Assembly: GCA_963708325.1 (NCBI GenBank)
Contig: OY970203.1
Location: 930,001 to 994,000, forward strand
Length of the DNA: 64,000 nt
DNA from: G963708325 sp963708325
Lineage (GTDB): Bacteria > Actinomycetota > Thermoleophilia > Solirubrobacterales > 70-9
Direction of reading: 5' to 3'
Below are positions 52,309 to 60,641 of this stretch, piece by piece. The notes under the pieces were generated by a model. That model was not told the DNA's origin, searched no databases, and saw only the letters and a program-made list of their open reading frames with translations. Within the stretch, counting starts at the first letter, position 1. Each line of letters starts with the position of its first letter. Position numbers and translations under genes: made by a program.

Positions 52309-52653
52309 TGGATCCCTCAGCAGCAGCCGGCAGCGACGCAGCAGCTCTGTCAGCGTTGGCGCGCGAAGACCGCCGAGGCGGCGCGCGATCCGCTCATGCG
52401 AGAGCGCGCGAATCTGCTCGGGCATCGCAAAGCATCGCTCGGTCAGACCTGCTTCGGGTGGCGCCACCTCCAGGTGCAGTGCATTCCCGAAGTCGGTGCG
52501 TGTGAGCGGAATAGCGATCGAGAGGCCGAGCGGCGAGCGATTGAGCTGATCGACCGAGACCACCGCGAATGGTCGCGGCTTCGCCTGCTCGTGTCCTCGA
52601 GTCGGGTCGGGATCAACCCAGACGACGTCGCCCTGGCGGGGCGGCTCGCTCAA
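52300..52653 (-). CDS. mazF: MazF-family endoribonuclease toxin
   Basis: 117 residues from TTG 52653, overlapping the antitoxin's TGA. RQGDVVWVDPDPTRGHEQAKPR is the MazF N-terminal signature (DPTxGxEqxkxRP), then FAVVSVDQLNRSPLGLSIAIPLT, and a late LTERCFAMPEQIRALSHERI, which holds the usual second active-site region. The C-terminal codons are read up to a TAA that belongs to the tRNA-Met remnant. Its end was probably set by insertion at that tRNA. Confidence 0.86.
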   Translation of the reverse strand: MSEPPRQGDVVWVDPDPTRGHEQAKPRPFAVVSVDQLNRSPLGLSIAIPLTRTDFGNALHLEVAPPEAGLTERCFAMPEQIRALSHERIARRLGGLRAPTLTELLRRCRLLLRDPGS

Positions 52654-52895
52654 TCCCCTGGGAGTGGCGATCCGAAGTCACCAAGCTCGCGGGCCTCGGC
52701 GCGATAGGCGGCCGCGACTTCGAGATCCGACGCCATTCGGCCCCAAGCCTCTTCGGCCGCTTCCAACAGGGCCGAATCGTCGGCCTCGCGAACAAGCTCG
52801 TCCACCAGCTGGCCGGCAGCCGTGCCCCGCCTTCGGGCCAGCGTGTTCAGGCGGTCCCGCGTTGCGGTTGCCACCCTGATGGTTGTCGTCCTCAT
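52650..52895 (-). CDS. mazE: MazE/ribbon-helix-helix antitoxin
   Basis: 81 residues from ATG 52895. MRTTTIRVATATRDRLNTLA followed by RGTAAGQLVDELVREA fits a ribbon-helix-helix DNA-binding fold; the acidic C-terminus would neutralise the toxin. The stop overlaps the toxin's start. An inverted repeat covers its own start codon. Confidence 0.75.
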   Translation of the reverse strand: MRTTTIRVATATRDRLNTLARRRGTAAGQLVDELVREADDSALLEAAEEAWGRMASDLEVAAAYRAEARELGDFGSPLPGD

Positions 52896-52914
52896 GTAGA
52901 TGTCGAGTCTACAT
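52894..52914. promoter_or_regulatory. Perfect inverted repeat before mazE
   Basis: ATGTAGA at 52894-52900 faces TCTACAT at 52908-52914 around TGTCGAG. The left arm overlaps the antitoxin's start codon, so the antitoxin or the complex likely binds here to repress its own operon. Confidence 0.7.
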
Positions 52915-52924
52915 TCAACGGCGA

Positions 52925-53260
52925 TCAGGCGAGTTCGGCGATCACCCGGTCGAGCATCTCGAGCGACGGCCGCCACTCCACCCGGGCGCGCGCTGCTGCG
53001 AGTTCGTCGAGATCGAGCAGGCCCCGGCGGCGCGCGAGCCTGAAGCACTCGCCCAACTCTGCCTCGTCCATCACCTCCGCCAGGTCGATCAGCGTCCGCG
53101 GGACTGAAGTCACCGGAATCCCGTTGATGCTGCTCACGTCATCCGGATGAAGGGGGGGCCCACGGCGGACGGTCAGCCCGTCGGGAAAGTCCGCCGCGCG
53201 CCCGCGCGGATCCTCGGCGGTACTCGGGACGTAGATCTCGATCGAATGGTTGGGTTCCAT
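52925..53260 (-). CDS. AbiEi/DUF559-like protein, short form
   Basis: 111 residues from ATG 53260. The stretch PPLHPDDVSSINGIPVTSVPRTLIDLAEVMD is typical of AbiEi-type proteins that carry a C-terminal DUF559 endonuclease-like domain. Here the protein ends soon after LLDLDELAAARARVEW, so the nuclease-like domain is missing and the gene may be a truncated form. It lies on the same strand, 10 bp from the mazE operator. Confidence 0.6.
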   Translation of the reverse strand: MEPNHSIEIYVPSTAEDPRGRAADFPDGLTVRRGPPLHPDDVSSINGIPVTSVPRTLIDLAEVMDEAELGECFRLARRRGLLDLDELAAARARVEWRPSLEMLDRVIAELA

Positions 53261-53397
53261 GGGCCAAATTCTGACCGGGATCGAACTACCGAACAGCACC
53301 CAACCGAATCAATTACGCCGCGGACCGGCTGTGACTTCCGCGATCGAGCTCCAATCTGAAACGAGAAGACCCGCGAGGGCCCTCTTCCACCCCATGC

Positions 53398-53925
53398 TCA
53401 CGCCTCTGCCATCGCACCGCTCGACAGATCCTTCGGCTTCACGAACGAAATCAACTCGGCGGTGCCGGCCGCCAGCTCCCGCCAGCTCCCCCTGAGCTCC
53501 AGCGTTGCCAGCGCCGCAGTCGGAAACTTGCTCCTCACCGGTGCGACCTCAGGGCCGCCCCGGGCTAGGCTCAGCGCGAGGTCCTGGATCCCCGGGTTGT
53601 GGCCGATCAGCATCACGGAGCCGACCTCGTCGGGCACCTCATGCAGCACCTCGAGCAGGTCGGCCGCAGACGCCGCATACAGCTCGGACTTGATCTGAAA
53701 GTCGGCGCTCTCCGGCAGGCCCGACGCGATCCGCTTCAGTGTCTGACGGGTGCGTCTCGATGGGGAGCAAACCACCAGCGCCGGCGAAATCCCATTTCGC
53801 CGTAGATGCTCCGCCATGACTCTTGCGGCGTGGCGACCACGAGGCGCCAGGGGTCGGTCATAGTCTGCGAGCGCGGGGTCGTCCCAGCTCGACTTCGCAT
53901 GGCGCAGGAGATAAAGCCGCTTCAT
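53398..53925 (-). CDS. sixA: SixA-like histidine phosphatase
   Basis: 175 residues. YLLRHAKSSW holds the R-H catalytic pair at residues 8-9 of the histidine-phosphatase superfamily; VCSPSRRTRQTLKRI gives the second arginine, ELYAASAADLLEVL the acid region and MLIGHNPGIQDLAL the second catalytic histidine. SixA proteins dephosphorylate phosphohistidine in signalling proteins. It stands alone, so the partner is unknown. Confidence 0.85.
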   Translation of the reverse strand: MKRLYLLRHAKSSWDDPALADYDRPLAPRGRHAARVMAEHLRRNGISPALVVCSPSRRTRQTLKRIASGLPESADFQIKSELYAASAADLLEVLHEVPDEVGSVMLIGHNPGIQDLALSLARGGPEVAPVRSKFPTAALATLELRGSWRELAAGTAELISFVKPKDLSSGAMAEA

Positions 53926-53976
53926 TCTCTTCCATAGCGCACGGCCCGACGGAGAATTTCCGTCCCTGCCCCGGCG

Positions 53977-54369
53977 CTACTTCCCCGCAGCGGCTCGTGC
54001 AGACTCGACCGCAACGTCCCGGCGCTGCGCGAAATCGATCCGTATCACGCTGTCGCCCCGGAAGCTCCAGACCGCGAAGAAGTCCATCTCGGCCCATGCG
54101 CCACTCGCCCGCCCGCCATGGTGGACCTGGACGACGACCTGATCGTCCTCTGGCGCGAGATTCACCGCCTGGATCTTGTAGTCCTCCCAGGTCTCGAGAA
54201 AGCGGCGCATGTATCGCTGCAGGGCGACGAGGCCGTCATAGACACCTGCGTCGGGTATCGGGGAGTGCACGACCAAGGTCATCGCGGGGTCGTAAAGCTC
54301 CACGCCCGCGCGGTAGTTCCCCCGCTCCCATTCGGCATAGACGTCCCTGAGGACACCGATCCTGTCCAT
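53977..54369 (-). CDS. SnoaL-like/NTF2 superfamily protein
   Basis: 130 residues from ATG 54369. MDRIGVLRDVYAEWERGNYR helix, then VELYDPAMTLVVHSPIPDAG and FRGDSVIRIDFAQRRD: a cone-shaped alpha+beta barrel. Such proteins are small hydrolases, isomerases or binding proteins; the pocket residues do not allow a call. Confidence 0.75.
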   Translation of the reverse strand: MDRIGVLRDVYAEWERGNYRAGVELYDPAMTLVVHSPIPDAGVYDGLVALQRYMRRFLETWEDYKIQAVNLAPEDDQVVVQVHHGGRASGAWAEMDFFAVWSFRGDSVIRIDFAQRRDVAVESARAAAGK

Positions 54370-54408
54370 GCGCCGGATTCTCTCAGCCCGGAAGCTGCCC
54401 GCCCTTCA

Positions 54409-54445
54409 GGTCAGTGGGATTCCGAGGCGGTCAGTGGGATTCCGA
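54409..54445. repeat. Two 17-bp direct copies spaced 20 bp apart
   Basis: GGTCAGTGGGATTCCGA occurs at 54409-54425 and 54429-54445. The pair lies between the SnoaL-like and YciI genes, about 100 bp before the latter. It may be a binding site or the end of a degraded mobile element. Confidence 0.75.
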
Positions 54446-54546
54446 CGTCAGGGCTCGCTCCTGATCAAATATCTGAAACCCATGTCGATTTCCCTCCTGC
54501 TCGCTCGACGCATGGATAGAACCCCACCCACACAAGGAGGAGCAAG

Positions 54547-54972
54547 ATGCGAGTCATGGTCCTTGTCAAAGCAACCGAGCAGAGCGAAGCCGGCGAGATG
54601 CCGAGCGAGGAGCTGCTCAGCGAGATGATGGCTTTCAACGAGGAGCTCGTGAAGGCCGGCGTGATGCTCGCCGGCGACGGCCTCCATCCAAGCTCCGCTG
54701 GTGCCCGCGTCGTCTTCGCGGGCAGCGAGCGCAAGGTCATCGACGGACCGTTCGCCGAGACCAAGGAGTTGCTCGCCGGCTACTGGCTGTGGCAGGTCAA
54801 GTCGCTGGACGAGGCAATCGAGTGGGTCAAGCGTGCTCCGAACCCCATGCCCGGCGAGTCGGTCATCGAGATCCGCCCGGTCTTCGAGACCGAGGACTTC
54901 GGCGAGGAGCTCACCCCCGAGCTGCGTGCCAAGGAGCAGGAACTGCGCCAGCAGGTCGAGGCCGACCAGTAG
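54547..54972 (+). CDS. YciI/DGPF-domain protein
   Basis: 141 residues with an AAGGAGGAGCAAG ribosome site. MRVMVLVKATEQSEAGEMPS and KVIDGPFAETKELLAGYWLWQ (the DGPF motif) are clear. It lies 7 bp before the sigma factor, and DGPF genes next to ECF42 sigma factors are a known pairing. The protein may be a target or partner of the sigma factor. Confidence 0.87.
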   Translation: MRVMVLVKATEQSEAGEMPSEELLSEMMAFNEELVKAGVMLAGDGLHPSSAGARVVFAGSERKVIDGPFAETKELLAGYWLWQVKSLDEAIEWVKRAPNPMPGESVIEIRPVFETEDFGEELTPELRAKEQELRQQVEADQ

Positions 54973-54979
54973 ACCGCTC

Positions 54980-56269
54980 GTGGGCGATGTCCAGCGCACC
55001 CTCGACGGCGTCTGGCGCATCGAGTCGGCGCGGCTGATCGCCGCTGTAGCGCGAATCGTGCGCGACGTCGGCCTGGCCGAGGACGTCGCCCAGGAGGCGT
55101 TCGTCGCAGCGCTCGAGCAGTGGCCGGAGTCAGGCGTCCCGGAAAATCCGGGCGCCTGGCTCATGGCCACCGCCAAGCACCGGGCGATCGATCGCCTGCG
55201 GCGCGCCGGGTTGCACGACCGCAAGACACGGGAGCTGGCGCTCGAGATCGAGCGGCGCGGCGAGCACGAGCAACCGGACCTGGCCGCCGCGATCGACGAT
55301 CCCTTCGACGACGACCTGCTCCGCCTCATATTCACGGCCTGCCATCCGATTCTCTCCGCCGAGGCGCGGGTGGCGCTGACCCTGCGGCTGCTCGGCGGTC
55401 TGACGACTGCGGAGATCGCGCGCGCGTACCTCGTGCCCGAGGCGACAGTGGCGCAGCGGATCGTCCGCGCGAAGCGCACGCTCTCGGAGGCGCGTGTCCC
55501 GTTCGAGGTCCCCGTCCGCCAGGAGCTCGCCGGACGCCTGAGCTCCGTGCTCGAGGTGACCTACCTGGTGTTCAACGAGGGCTACTCCGCCACCGCGGGC
55601 GAGCAGTGGCTGCGGCCCGAGCTGCTCGAGGAGGCGCTCCGCCTCGGGCGCATCCTCGCCGGGCTGCTCCCGTCCGAGGCCGAGGTCCACGGGCTCGTTG
55701 CCCTGATGGAGCTGCAGGCGTCGCGGGCGCGGGCGCGCGTCGGCCCCGGCGGAGCCCCGATTCTGCTGCTCGATCAGGACCGCTCACGCTGGGACTGGAT
55801 GCTCGTCCAGCGCGGCCTCGCCGCCCTCGAGCGCGCCTATGGGACAGGTGGGCCGCTGGGTCCCTACACGCTGCAAGCCGCGATCGCCTCCTGCCACGCC
55901 CGCGCCCGCACCGCCGCGGACACGGACTGGGAACGCATCGTCGCGCTCTACGACGGCCTCGCCCAGCTGACGCCGTCGCCGGTCGTCGAGCTCAACCGTG
56001 CGGTCGCGATCGGCATGGCGTCAGGCCCCGGGCCTGCGCTCGAGCAGGTGGACGCGATCGGCGAAGAGCCGGCGCTGAGCGAATACCACCTCCTCCCGGC
56101 GGTGCGCGGCGACCTGCTCGAGAAGCTTGGCCGTAACTCCGAGGCCGGCCGGGAGTTCGAGCGCGCCGCGGCCCTGACCGCCAACACGCGCGTGCGCGCC
56201 GTGCTGCTGCAGAGGATGGCCGCCTGCGCGTCGAGGAGCGGCGTTACCGAACCGGATGGGAGGCCTTGA
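54980..56269 (+). CDS. ECF42-type RNA polymerase sigma factor
   Basis: 429 residues from GTG 54980. Region 2 is AVARIVRDVGLAEDVAQEAFVAALEQW followed by WLMATAKHRAIDRLRRA; region 4 is VALTLRLLGGLTTAEIARAYL with VAQRIVRAKRTL as its DNA-reading helix. From about residue 190 to 420 follows the long helical, TPR-like extension that defines ECF42 and replaces an anti-sigma factor. YLVFNEGYSATAGEQWLRPEL is typical of that extension. It directs transcription of stress or detoxification genes together with its DGPF neighbour. Confidence 0.9.
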   Translation: MGDVQRTLDGVWRIESARLIAAVARIVRDVGLAEDVAQEAFVAALEQWPESGVPENPGAWLMATAKHRAIDRLRRAGLHDRKTRELALEIERRGEHEQPDLAAAIDDPFDDDLLRLIFTACHPILSAEARVALTLRLLGGLTTAEIARAYLVPEATVAQRIVRAKRTLSEARVPFEVPVRQELAGRLSSVLEVTYLVFNEGYSATAGEQWLRPELLEEALRLGRILAGLLPSEAEVHGLVALMELQASRARARVGPGGAPILLLDQDRSRWDWMLVQRGLAALERAYGTGGPLGPYTLQAAIASCHARARTAADTDWERIVALYDGLAQLTPSPVVELNRAVAIGMASGPGPALEQVDAIGEEPALSEYHLLPAVRGDLLEKLGRNSEAGREFERAAALTANTRVRAVLLQRMAACASRSGVTEPDGRP

Positions 56270-56444
56270 CGCAGGACTTGCCGACCTTCAAGCCACCCTG
56301 GCCCTTGACGTGCTTGGCATGCCCGAGGCCACAGTGGTTGCCGTGCTGTCCGGCATGGGAGTTCGATGCAGAGGCAACTCCAGCGGGCAGTGCCGCCATC
56401 GCAACCACTGCGCTCAGTGCCGCTGCCTTGCGAAGCCTGACCAT
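56244..56444 (-). CDS. Small secreted protein, histidine- and glycine-rich
   Basis: 66 residues. A signal peptide (ALSAVVAMAALPAGVASASN) precedes NSHAGQHGNHCGLGHAKHV and a C-terminal GKSCVKASHPVR. The two cysteines and several histidines could bind metal or form a disulfide. It overlaps the 3' end of the sigma gene by 26 bp on the other strand. The gene is short and without known relatives. Confidence 0.5.
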   Translation of the reverse strand: MVRLRKAAALSAVVAMAALPAGVASASNSHAGQHGNHCGLGHAKHVKGQGGLKVGKSCVKASHPVR

Positions 56445-56621
56445 GATCCCCCTTACTGGCGTCGCCCCCGGCGGGCGATTGACATATCGACCCTAGGGAG
56501 GCGCGAGGGCCCGGACATCCCCATTTTTGGGTTTTCGAGACCACGGAGATGCGGCCCGAGCAGGTGACCGTCGGCGCCTTCCCAGGCAGGTCACCGTCGG
56601 CGGCTTCGCGAAGCTGTTCGG

Positions 56622-56885
56622 GTGGCCTCCGTCTACCTGCTTCGCTGTGCCGACGACACCCTCTACTGCGGATGGACGACCGACATCCAGCGGCGCCTGG
56701 CTGCGCACCGTTCCGGCACCGGCAGCCGGTACACGCGAGGGCGCCGACCGCTTGAGCTGGCCCTCGTGATCCCGGTTGCCGACCGATCCGCCGCGTTACG
56801 CGAAGAGGCCCGAATCAAACGCCTCCCCCGCGCAGCCAAGCTTCAGCTGATCGAGGCCTCGTTGGACGCCCGCCGGGTTGCATGA
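56622..56885 (+). CDS. GIY-YIG endonuclease-fold protein, YhbQ-like
   Basis: 87 residues from GTG 56622. The family motifs are SVYLLRCADDTLYCGWTTDI (VYLL...LYCG variants of G-x-Y and Y-x-G), then RLAAHRSGTGSRYTRGRRP and EEARIKRLPRAAKLQLI with the catalytic glutamate region. Stand-alone forms are thought to cleave or process DNA; their function is unclear. Confidence 0.83.
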   Translation: MASVYLLRCADDTLYCGWTTDIQRRLAAHRSGTGSRYTRGRRPLELALVIPVADRSAALREEARIKRLPRAAKLQLIEASLDARRVA

Positions 56886-56898
56886 CTCCTCAGCCGGG

Positions 56899-57294
56899 TT
56901 ACGACCAGAACTCGTCCCAAGCGTAGAGGTCGTGAAAGTGCTCCCGACCGTCGGTGACCCGGCCGTCCTCGAGCTGGAAGACAATGCAGTTGCCAACATC
57001 CAGGTGCTTGCCGTCTCGCTCCCCCTTGCTGCGCTGGATGCCGACGACGCGGCCGTCATCACCCGCAATCAGCTGCTGCAACTCGGCCTGGAACGTGCCT
57101 CCCGTCTCCTGTCCGATCCGGCCAAAGTAGGCGAGGATCGCGTCGCGGCCCTCGTAGTCGGTGGCCATCGAGCTCCGCCCCGGCAGGTGCCATACGGCGC
57201 CCTCGTCGAAGAGGTCGGTGAGCGTCTCCATGTCGCCCACGTTGAAGGCCTCGTAGGCGCGCCGCATGATCGCCGCGTTTTCCTCTGCTCCCAT
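56899..57294 (-). CDS. SnoaL-like/NTF2 superfamily protein
   Basis: 131 residues from ATG 57294 (MGAEENAAIMRRAYEAFNVG), with GAGGAAAC upstream. FDEGAVWHLPGRSSMATDYEG and FHDLYAWDEFWS are typical of this fold. It differs from the SnoaL-like protein at 53977-54369. No catalytic assignment can be made. Confidence 0.78.
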   Translation of the reverse strand: MGAEENAAIMRRAYEAFNVGDMETLTDLFDEGAVWHLPGRSSMATDYEGRDAILAYFGRIGQETGGTFQAELQQLIAGDDGRVVGIQRSKGERDGKHLDVGNCIVFQLEDGRVTDGREHFHDLYAWDEFWS

Positions 57295-57400
57295 CGTTTC
57301 CTCCTGTTCGGCGCCCCTTGGTTTCGCGGGGGAACCTAACAGGCCGGAAATACTGCGGTCGTCACCGAGCAAGCAACCTTGTGAATGCGCGGGGGTCCGA

Positions 57401-57434
57401 TATGTCTCTCGCGGCAACGCACGGATCGTCGAGC
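57401..57434. repeat. 34-bp direct repeat, left copy
   Basis: A 34-base stretch beginning TATGTCTCTCGCGGCAACGC matches 60642-60675 at 32 of 34 positions. It lies upstream of the reductase-desaturase genes. It may be a shared regulatory site or a recombination scar. Confidence 0.75.
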
Positions 57435-57569
57435 ATCTGCTGGTTGGGTCGGGGTCGCGATCCGCCGTAGCGCGGGTTTCGATGGCGGGCGAAAGGGGGA
57501 GTTCGCTATACAACACTGATCGGTGTAATGGTTTCCAACTGGGCACATTGACGCGGCGGGACCTCAGCC

Positions 57570-58664
57570 GTGGCTGAGCGTGGGGCAAAGCCTCAGGTCT
57601 CCCGCGTCCGGCGAAAGACCCTCGACGCCGCTCGCTCCCTCTTCACACCTCTGCTTCCGGACGACTATCTGGAGCTGATCAATCCGCTGTGGTCCACGCA
57701 GGAGCTGCGGGGACGCATCGAGCGGATCGACCGCGAGGCTGGACACGCGGTGACCATCTGCATCAGGCCGGGATACAAATGGGAGGGCCACCAGCCGGGG
57801 CAGTACCTCCGGGTCGGCGTCGTCGTCGACGGGGTCTTCCATTGGCGGGCCTACTCGCTGACATCCGATCCCGACCGTCCGGATGGCTGGATCAGCATCA
57901 CGCCGAAGCTGGTCGAGGAAGGCAAGGTGACGCCCTTCCTCGTCCGCGAGGCCCGTCCCGGCGCGGTCGTCCGGCTCGGCGGAGTCGAAGGCGACTTCGT
58001 GCTGCCCGATCCGCCGCCCGAGCGGATCCTGTTCATCAGCGCCGGCAGCGGGATCACACCGATCATGAGCATGCTTCGCGCCCTCGATCGCCAGGAGTCC
58101 GTCGAGGACGTCGTCCACCTGCATTCCGCCCGCCGGGCCGACGACGTCATATTCGGCGACCGCCTCAGCGATCTCGACGCGCGCCGCGAGAGCTATCGGC
58201 TCCATATCCAGGAGACGGGCACAGCGGGCCGGATCAGCCCCGATGACCTCGACCGCCTCTGCCCCGACTGGGAAGAGCGCGAGACCTTTGCCTCCGGGCC
58301 CGGCGACATGCTCGATGCCCTCGCCGAGCACCATGAGTCCCGCGGCGCTCTGGAGCGGCTGCGCATGGAGCGCTTTCAGCCCAAGCTCGGGGTCGCCGAG
58401 GAGGGCGAGGGCGGCACGATCGCCTTCACCCGGAGCGAGGCGGAGGCCGAGTCGGACGGCTCGAAGCCGATCCTGGTGGCCGGTGAGGAGGCCGGCCTGG
58501 ATCTGCCGTTCGGCTGCCGCGAGGGGATCTGCCACACGTGCATCGGAAAGCTTTGCTCGGGCCGGATCCGGGACCTTCGCAACGGCAAGATCAGCGGCAG
58601 CGAGGGTGAGATGATCCGCACCTGCATCAACGCCCCGGAGGGGCCAATCGAAATCGAGCTGTAG
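57570..58664 (+). CDS. Ferredoxin-type reductase for fatty acid desaturation (Rv3230c-like)
   Basis: 364 residues from GTG 57570. The FAD domain has a GQYLRVGVVVDGVFHWRAYS pattern (R-x-Y-S for flavin), then the NAD(P) domain with ILFISAGSGITPIMSML near residue 158. The C-terminal plant-type 2Fe-2S domain has FGCREGICHTCIGKLCSG with CxxxxCxxC and a fourth cysteine in MIRTCINA. It passes electrons to the desaturase, whose gene follows 15 bp later. The pairing matches Rv3230c with DesA3 in M. tuberculosis. Confidence 0.9.
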   Translation: MAERGAKPQVSRVRRKTLDAARSLFTPLLPDDYLELINPLWSTQELRGRIERIDREAGHAVTICIRPGYKWEGHQPGQYLRVGVVVDGVFHWRAYSLTSDPDRPDGWISITPKLVEEGKVTPFLVREARPGAVVRLGGVEGDFVLPDPPPERILFISAGSGITPIMSMLRALDRQESVEDVVHLHSARRADDVIFGDRLSDLDARRESYRLHIQETGTAGRISPDDLDRLCPDWEERETFASGPGDMLDALAEHHESRGALERLRMERFQPKLGVAEEGEGGTIAFTRSEAEAESDGSKPILVAGEEAGLDLPFGCREGICHTCIGKLCSGRIRDLRNGKISGSEGEMIRTCINAPEGPIEIEL

Positions 58665-58679
58665 GACGAGAGGAGCAGC

Positions 58680-60065
58680 GTGTCACCCACGGATATCGAG
58701 AGCCCCCTGGCGAAGCTGAGCGACGAGCAGATCGAGGAGCTCGGCCAAGTCTTCGACGCGATCCACGACGAGATCTACTCCGACCTCGGCGACCGCGACC
58801 GGCGCTACATCACCAGCATGATCGAGATGCACAGGCGCCTGGCGGTGATGGGCCGGGCGTTCCTGATCCTTTCGCGCTTCAAGCCCGCGCTGGCAGCGGG
58901 CACCGCGGCGCTGTCGGCGGCCAAGATCCTCGAGAACATGGAGATCGGCCACAACGTCCTGCATGGCCAATGGGACTGGATGAACGATCCCCAGATCCAC
59001 TCCTCGACCTGGGACTGGGACACCGCCTCGACCTCGGAGGCCTGGAAGCACTCCCACAACTACGTCCACCACACCTACACGAACATCCTCGGCAAGGACA
59101 AGGACCTGGGCTACGAGATCATGCGGATAGATCCGCAGCAGAGCTGGAACCCGGTCTACCTGGCGCAGCCCTTCTACAACGTCCTTTTGATGTTCCTGTT
59201 CGAGTGGGGCGTCGCCCTGCACGACCTCGACTTCGAGGCAATTCGCAAGGGAGAGAAGTCGAAGAAGCAGCTGCGCAAGGAGCTGCGGGGCATCGCCGGC
59301 AAAGCTCGCACCCAGATCGTCAAGGACTACGTCGCCTGGCCCCTGATGAGCGCCGCGGCGGTGGCAGCGGTCGAGTTCGGCCTCGGGCTGATCCGTCCCG
59401 AAAAGGGCGTGCGCGCGAAGGCGCGGCGCCGGCTGAAGCGCCTGCGGCGAAGCGGCCGGAACGAGAGAATCCGGCAGGCCGCTCGCCGCGCAGCGGGTGC
59501 CGGCGCCGGCTCGTTCAAGAGCACCCTGTTGGCGGATGCCACGGCCAACGTCATTCGCAACGTCTGGGCCTACGCGATCATCTTCTGCGGCCACTTTCCC
59601 GATCAGACGTACACGTTCACCGAGGAGGAGGCGGCGGACGAGTCGCGCGGCGGCTGGTACGTGCGCCAGCTCGTCGGCGCCGCGAACATCGAGGGAAGCC
59701 CCCTCTTCCACGTCGCCAGCGGGAACCTCGGCTACCAGGTGGAGCACCATCTGTTTCCCGACATGCCGAGCACGCGCTACGCGGAGATCGCCCCTCGCGT
59801 CAAGGAGATCTGCGAGCGCTACGACCTCCCGTACAACAGCGGTCCGTTTCTGCAGCAGCTGGGGATGGTCCAGCGCACGATCCTGCGCCTCGCGTTTCCG
59901 GGCGGCAAGCCGAGGAACAAGCCCGGTCCCTACCGGGGCGACGACGGCGAGCGTCCATTCGCCGAGAACGGCGATCGCCGGCGCCAACCGGAGGTCGGGG
60001 GGAGCGGCGTCTCGGGCCCCGAGCAGGACGACTCGGGAGTCAGGGTGAGAATGCCGAGCTCCTGA
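58680..60065 (+). CDS. Membrane fatty acyl-CoA desaturase, DesA3-like
   Basis: 461 residues from GTG 58680, with GAGAGGAGC before it. The three histidine boxes are visible: HNVLHGQWDW near residue 92, HSHNYVHHTYTN near 124, and GYQVEHHLFPDMP near 352; they bind the di-iron centre. Two helix pairs span the membrane. The enzyme puts a double bond (probably delta-9) into acyl-CoA or acyl-lipid. The C-terminal 30 residues are low-complexity and charged. Co-transcription with the reductase is very likely. Confidence 0.9.
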   Translation: MSPTDIESPLAKLSDEQIEELGQVFDAIHDEIYSDLGDRDRRYITSMIEMHRRLAVMGRAFLILSRFKPALAAGTAALSAAKILENMEIGHNVLHGQWDWMNDPQIHSSTWDWDTASTSEAWKHSHNYVHHTYTNILGKDKDLGYEIMRIDPQQSWNPVYLAQPFYNVLLMFLFEWGVALHDLDFEAIRKGEKSKKQLRKELRGIAGKARTQIVKDYVAWPLMSAAAVAAVEFGLGLIRPEKGVRAKARRRLKRLRRSGRNERIRQAARRAAGAGAGSFKSTLLADATANVIRNVWAYAIIFCGHFPDQTYTFTEEEAADESRGGWYVRQLVGAANIEGSPLFHVASGNLGYQVEHHLFPDMPSTRYAEIAPRVKEICERYDLPYNSGPFLQQLGMVQRTILRLAFPGGKPRNKPGPYRGDDGERPFAENGDRRRQPEVGGSGVSGPEQDDSGVRVRMPSS

Positions 60066-60152
60066 AGCTGCTGCTTCTCGCGCAGAGCGGCAGCGGTGGT
60101 GCACAGGTGCCGCGACGTCTCCGGTGGGACAAGCTGATGTAGCGTCTGCAGC

Positions 60153-60635
60153 GTGCCGTTGGTCGACCATGTCGACTTGGTGGTCTCCTCGATCGAGCGC
60201 AGCCTGCCGTTCTACCGAGAGCTCCTCGGTCCGCTCGGATGGGTATGGGTAACGGAGGAACGAGGCGAGCGTGGCGAGACGATCCACTATCTATGGGGAC
60301 CGGACTGGGGAGGTGTACTGGGGCTTCGCGAGCGGCCAAGCACAGGCGACGACCCGCCTTATGACCGCTATGCGATCGGGCTGCACCACCTCGCGTTCGA
60401 GGCGCCTTCGCGCAAAGCCGTGGACGCCGCGGGTAAGTGGGCTCGCCATAACGCGAAAATGGACGGTGAGGCGGGCGAACGCCATTACACCCCGGGCTAC
60501 TACGCGGTCTTCTTCTTCGATCCGGATGGCCTCAAGCTCGAGGTCGTAAATAGGCCAAGACCGTTCACGCTTTCCTTCATGCGAGGGATAGTCAGAGGAG
60601 CGGGGTCACTGGCTGGGCGAAGACGACGGACTTAG
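60153..60635 (+). CDS. VOC (glyoxalase-like) protein
   Basis: 160 residues from GTG 60153. LVDHVDLVVSSIERSLPFYREL starts the first VOC unit and VFFFDPDGLKLEVVNRP ends the second (E as metal ligand). It lies 88 bp after the desaturase in the same direction and inside the pair of direct repeats, so it may belong to the same unit. Substrate unknown. Confidence 0.82.
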   Translation: MPLVDHVDLVVSSIERSLPFYRELLGPLGWVWVTEERGERGETIHYLWGPDWGGVLGLRERPSTGDDPPYDRYAIGLHHLAFEAPSRKAVDAAGKWARHNAKMDGEAGERHYTPGYYAVFFFDPDGLKLEVVNRPRPFTLSFMRGIVRGAGSLAGRRRRT

Positions 60636-60641
60636 TCGACG

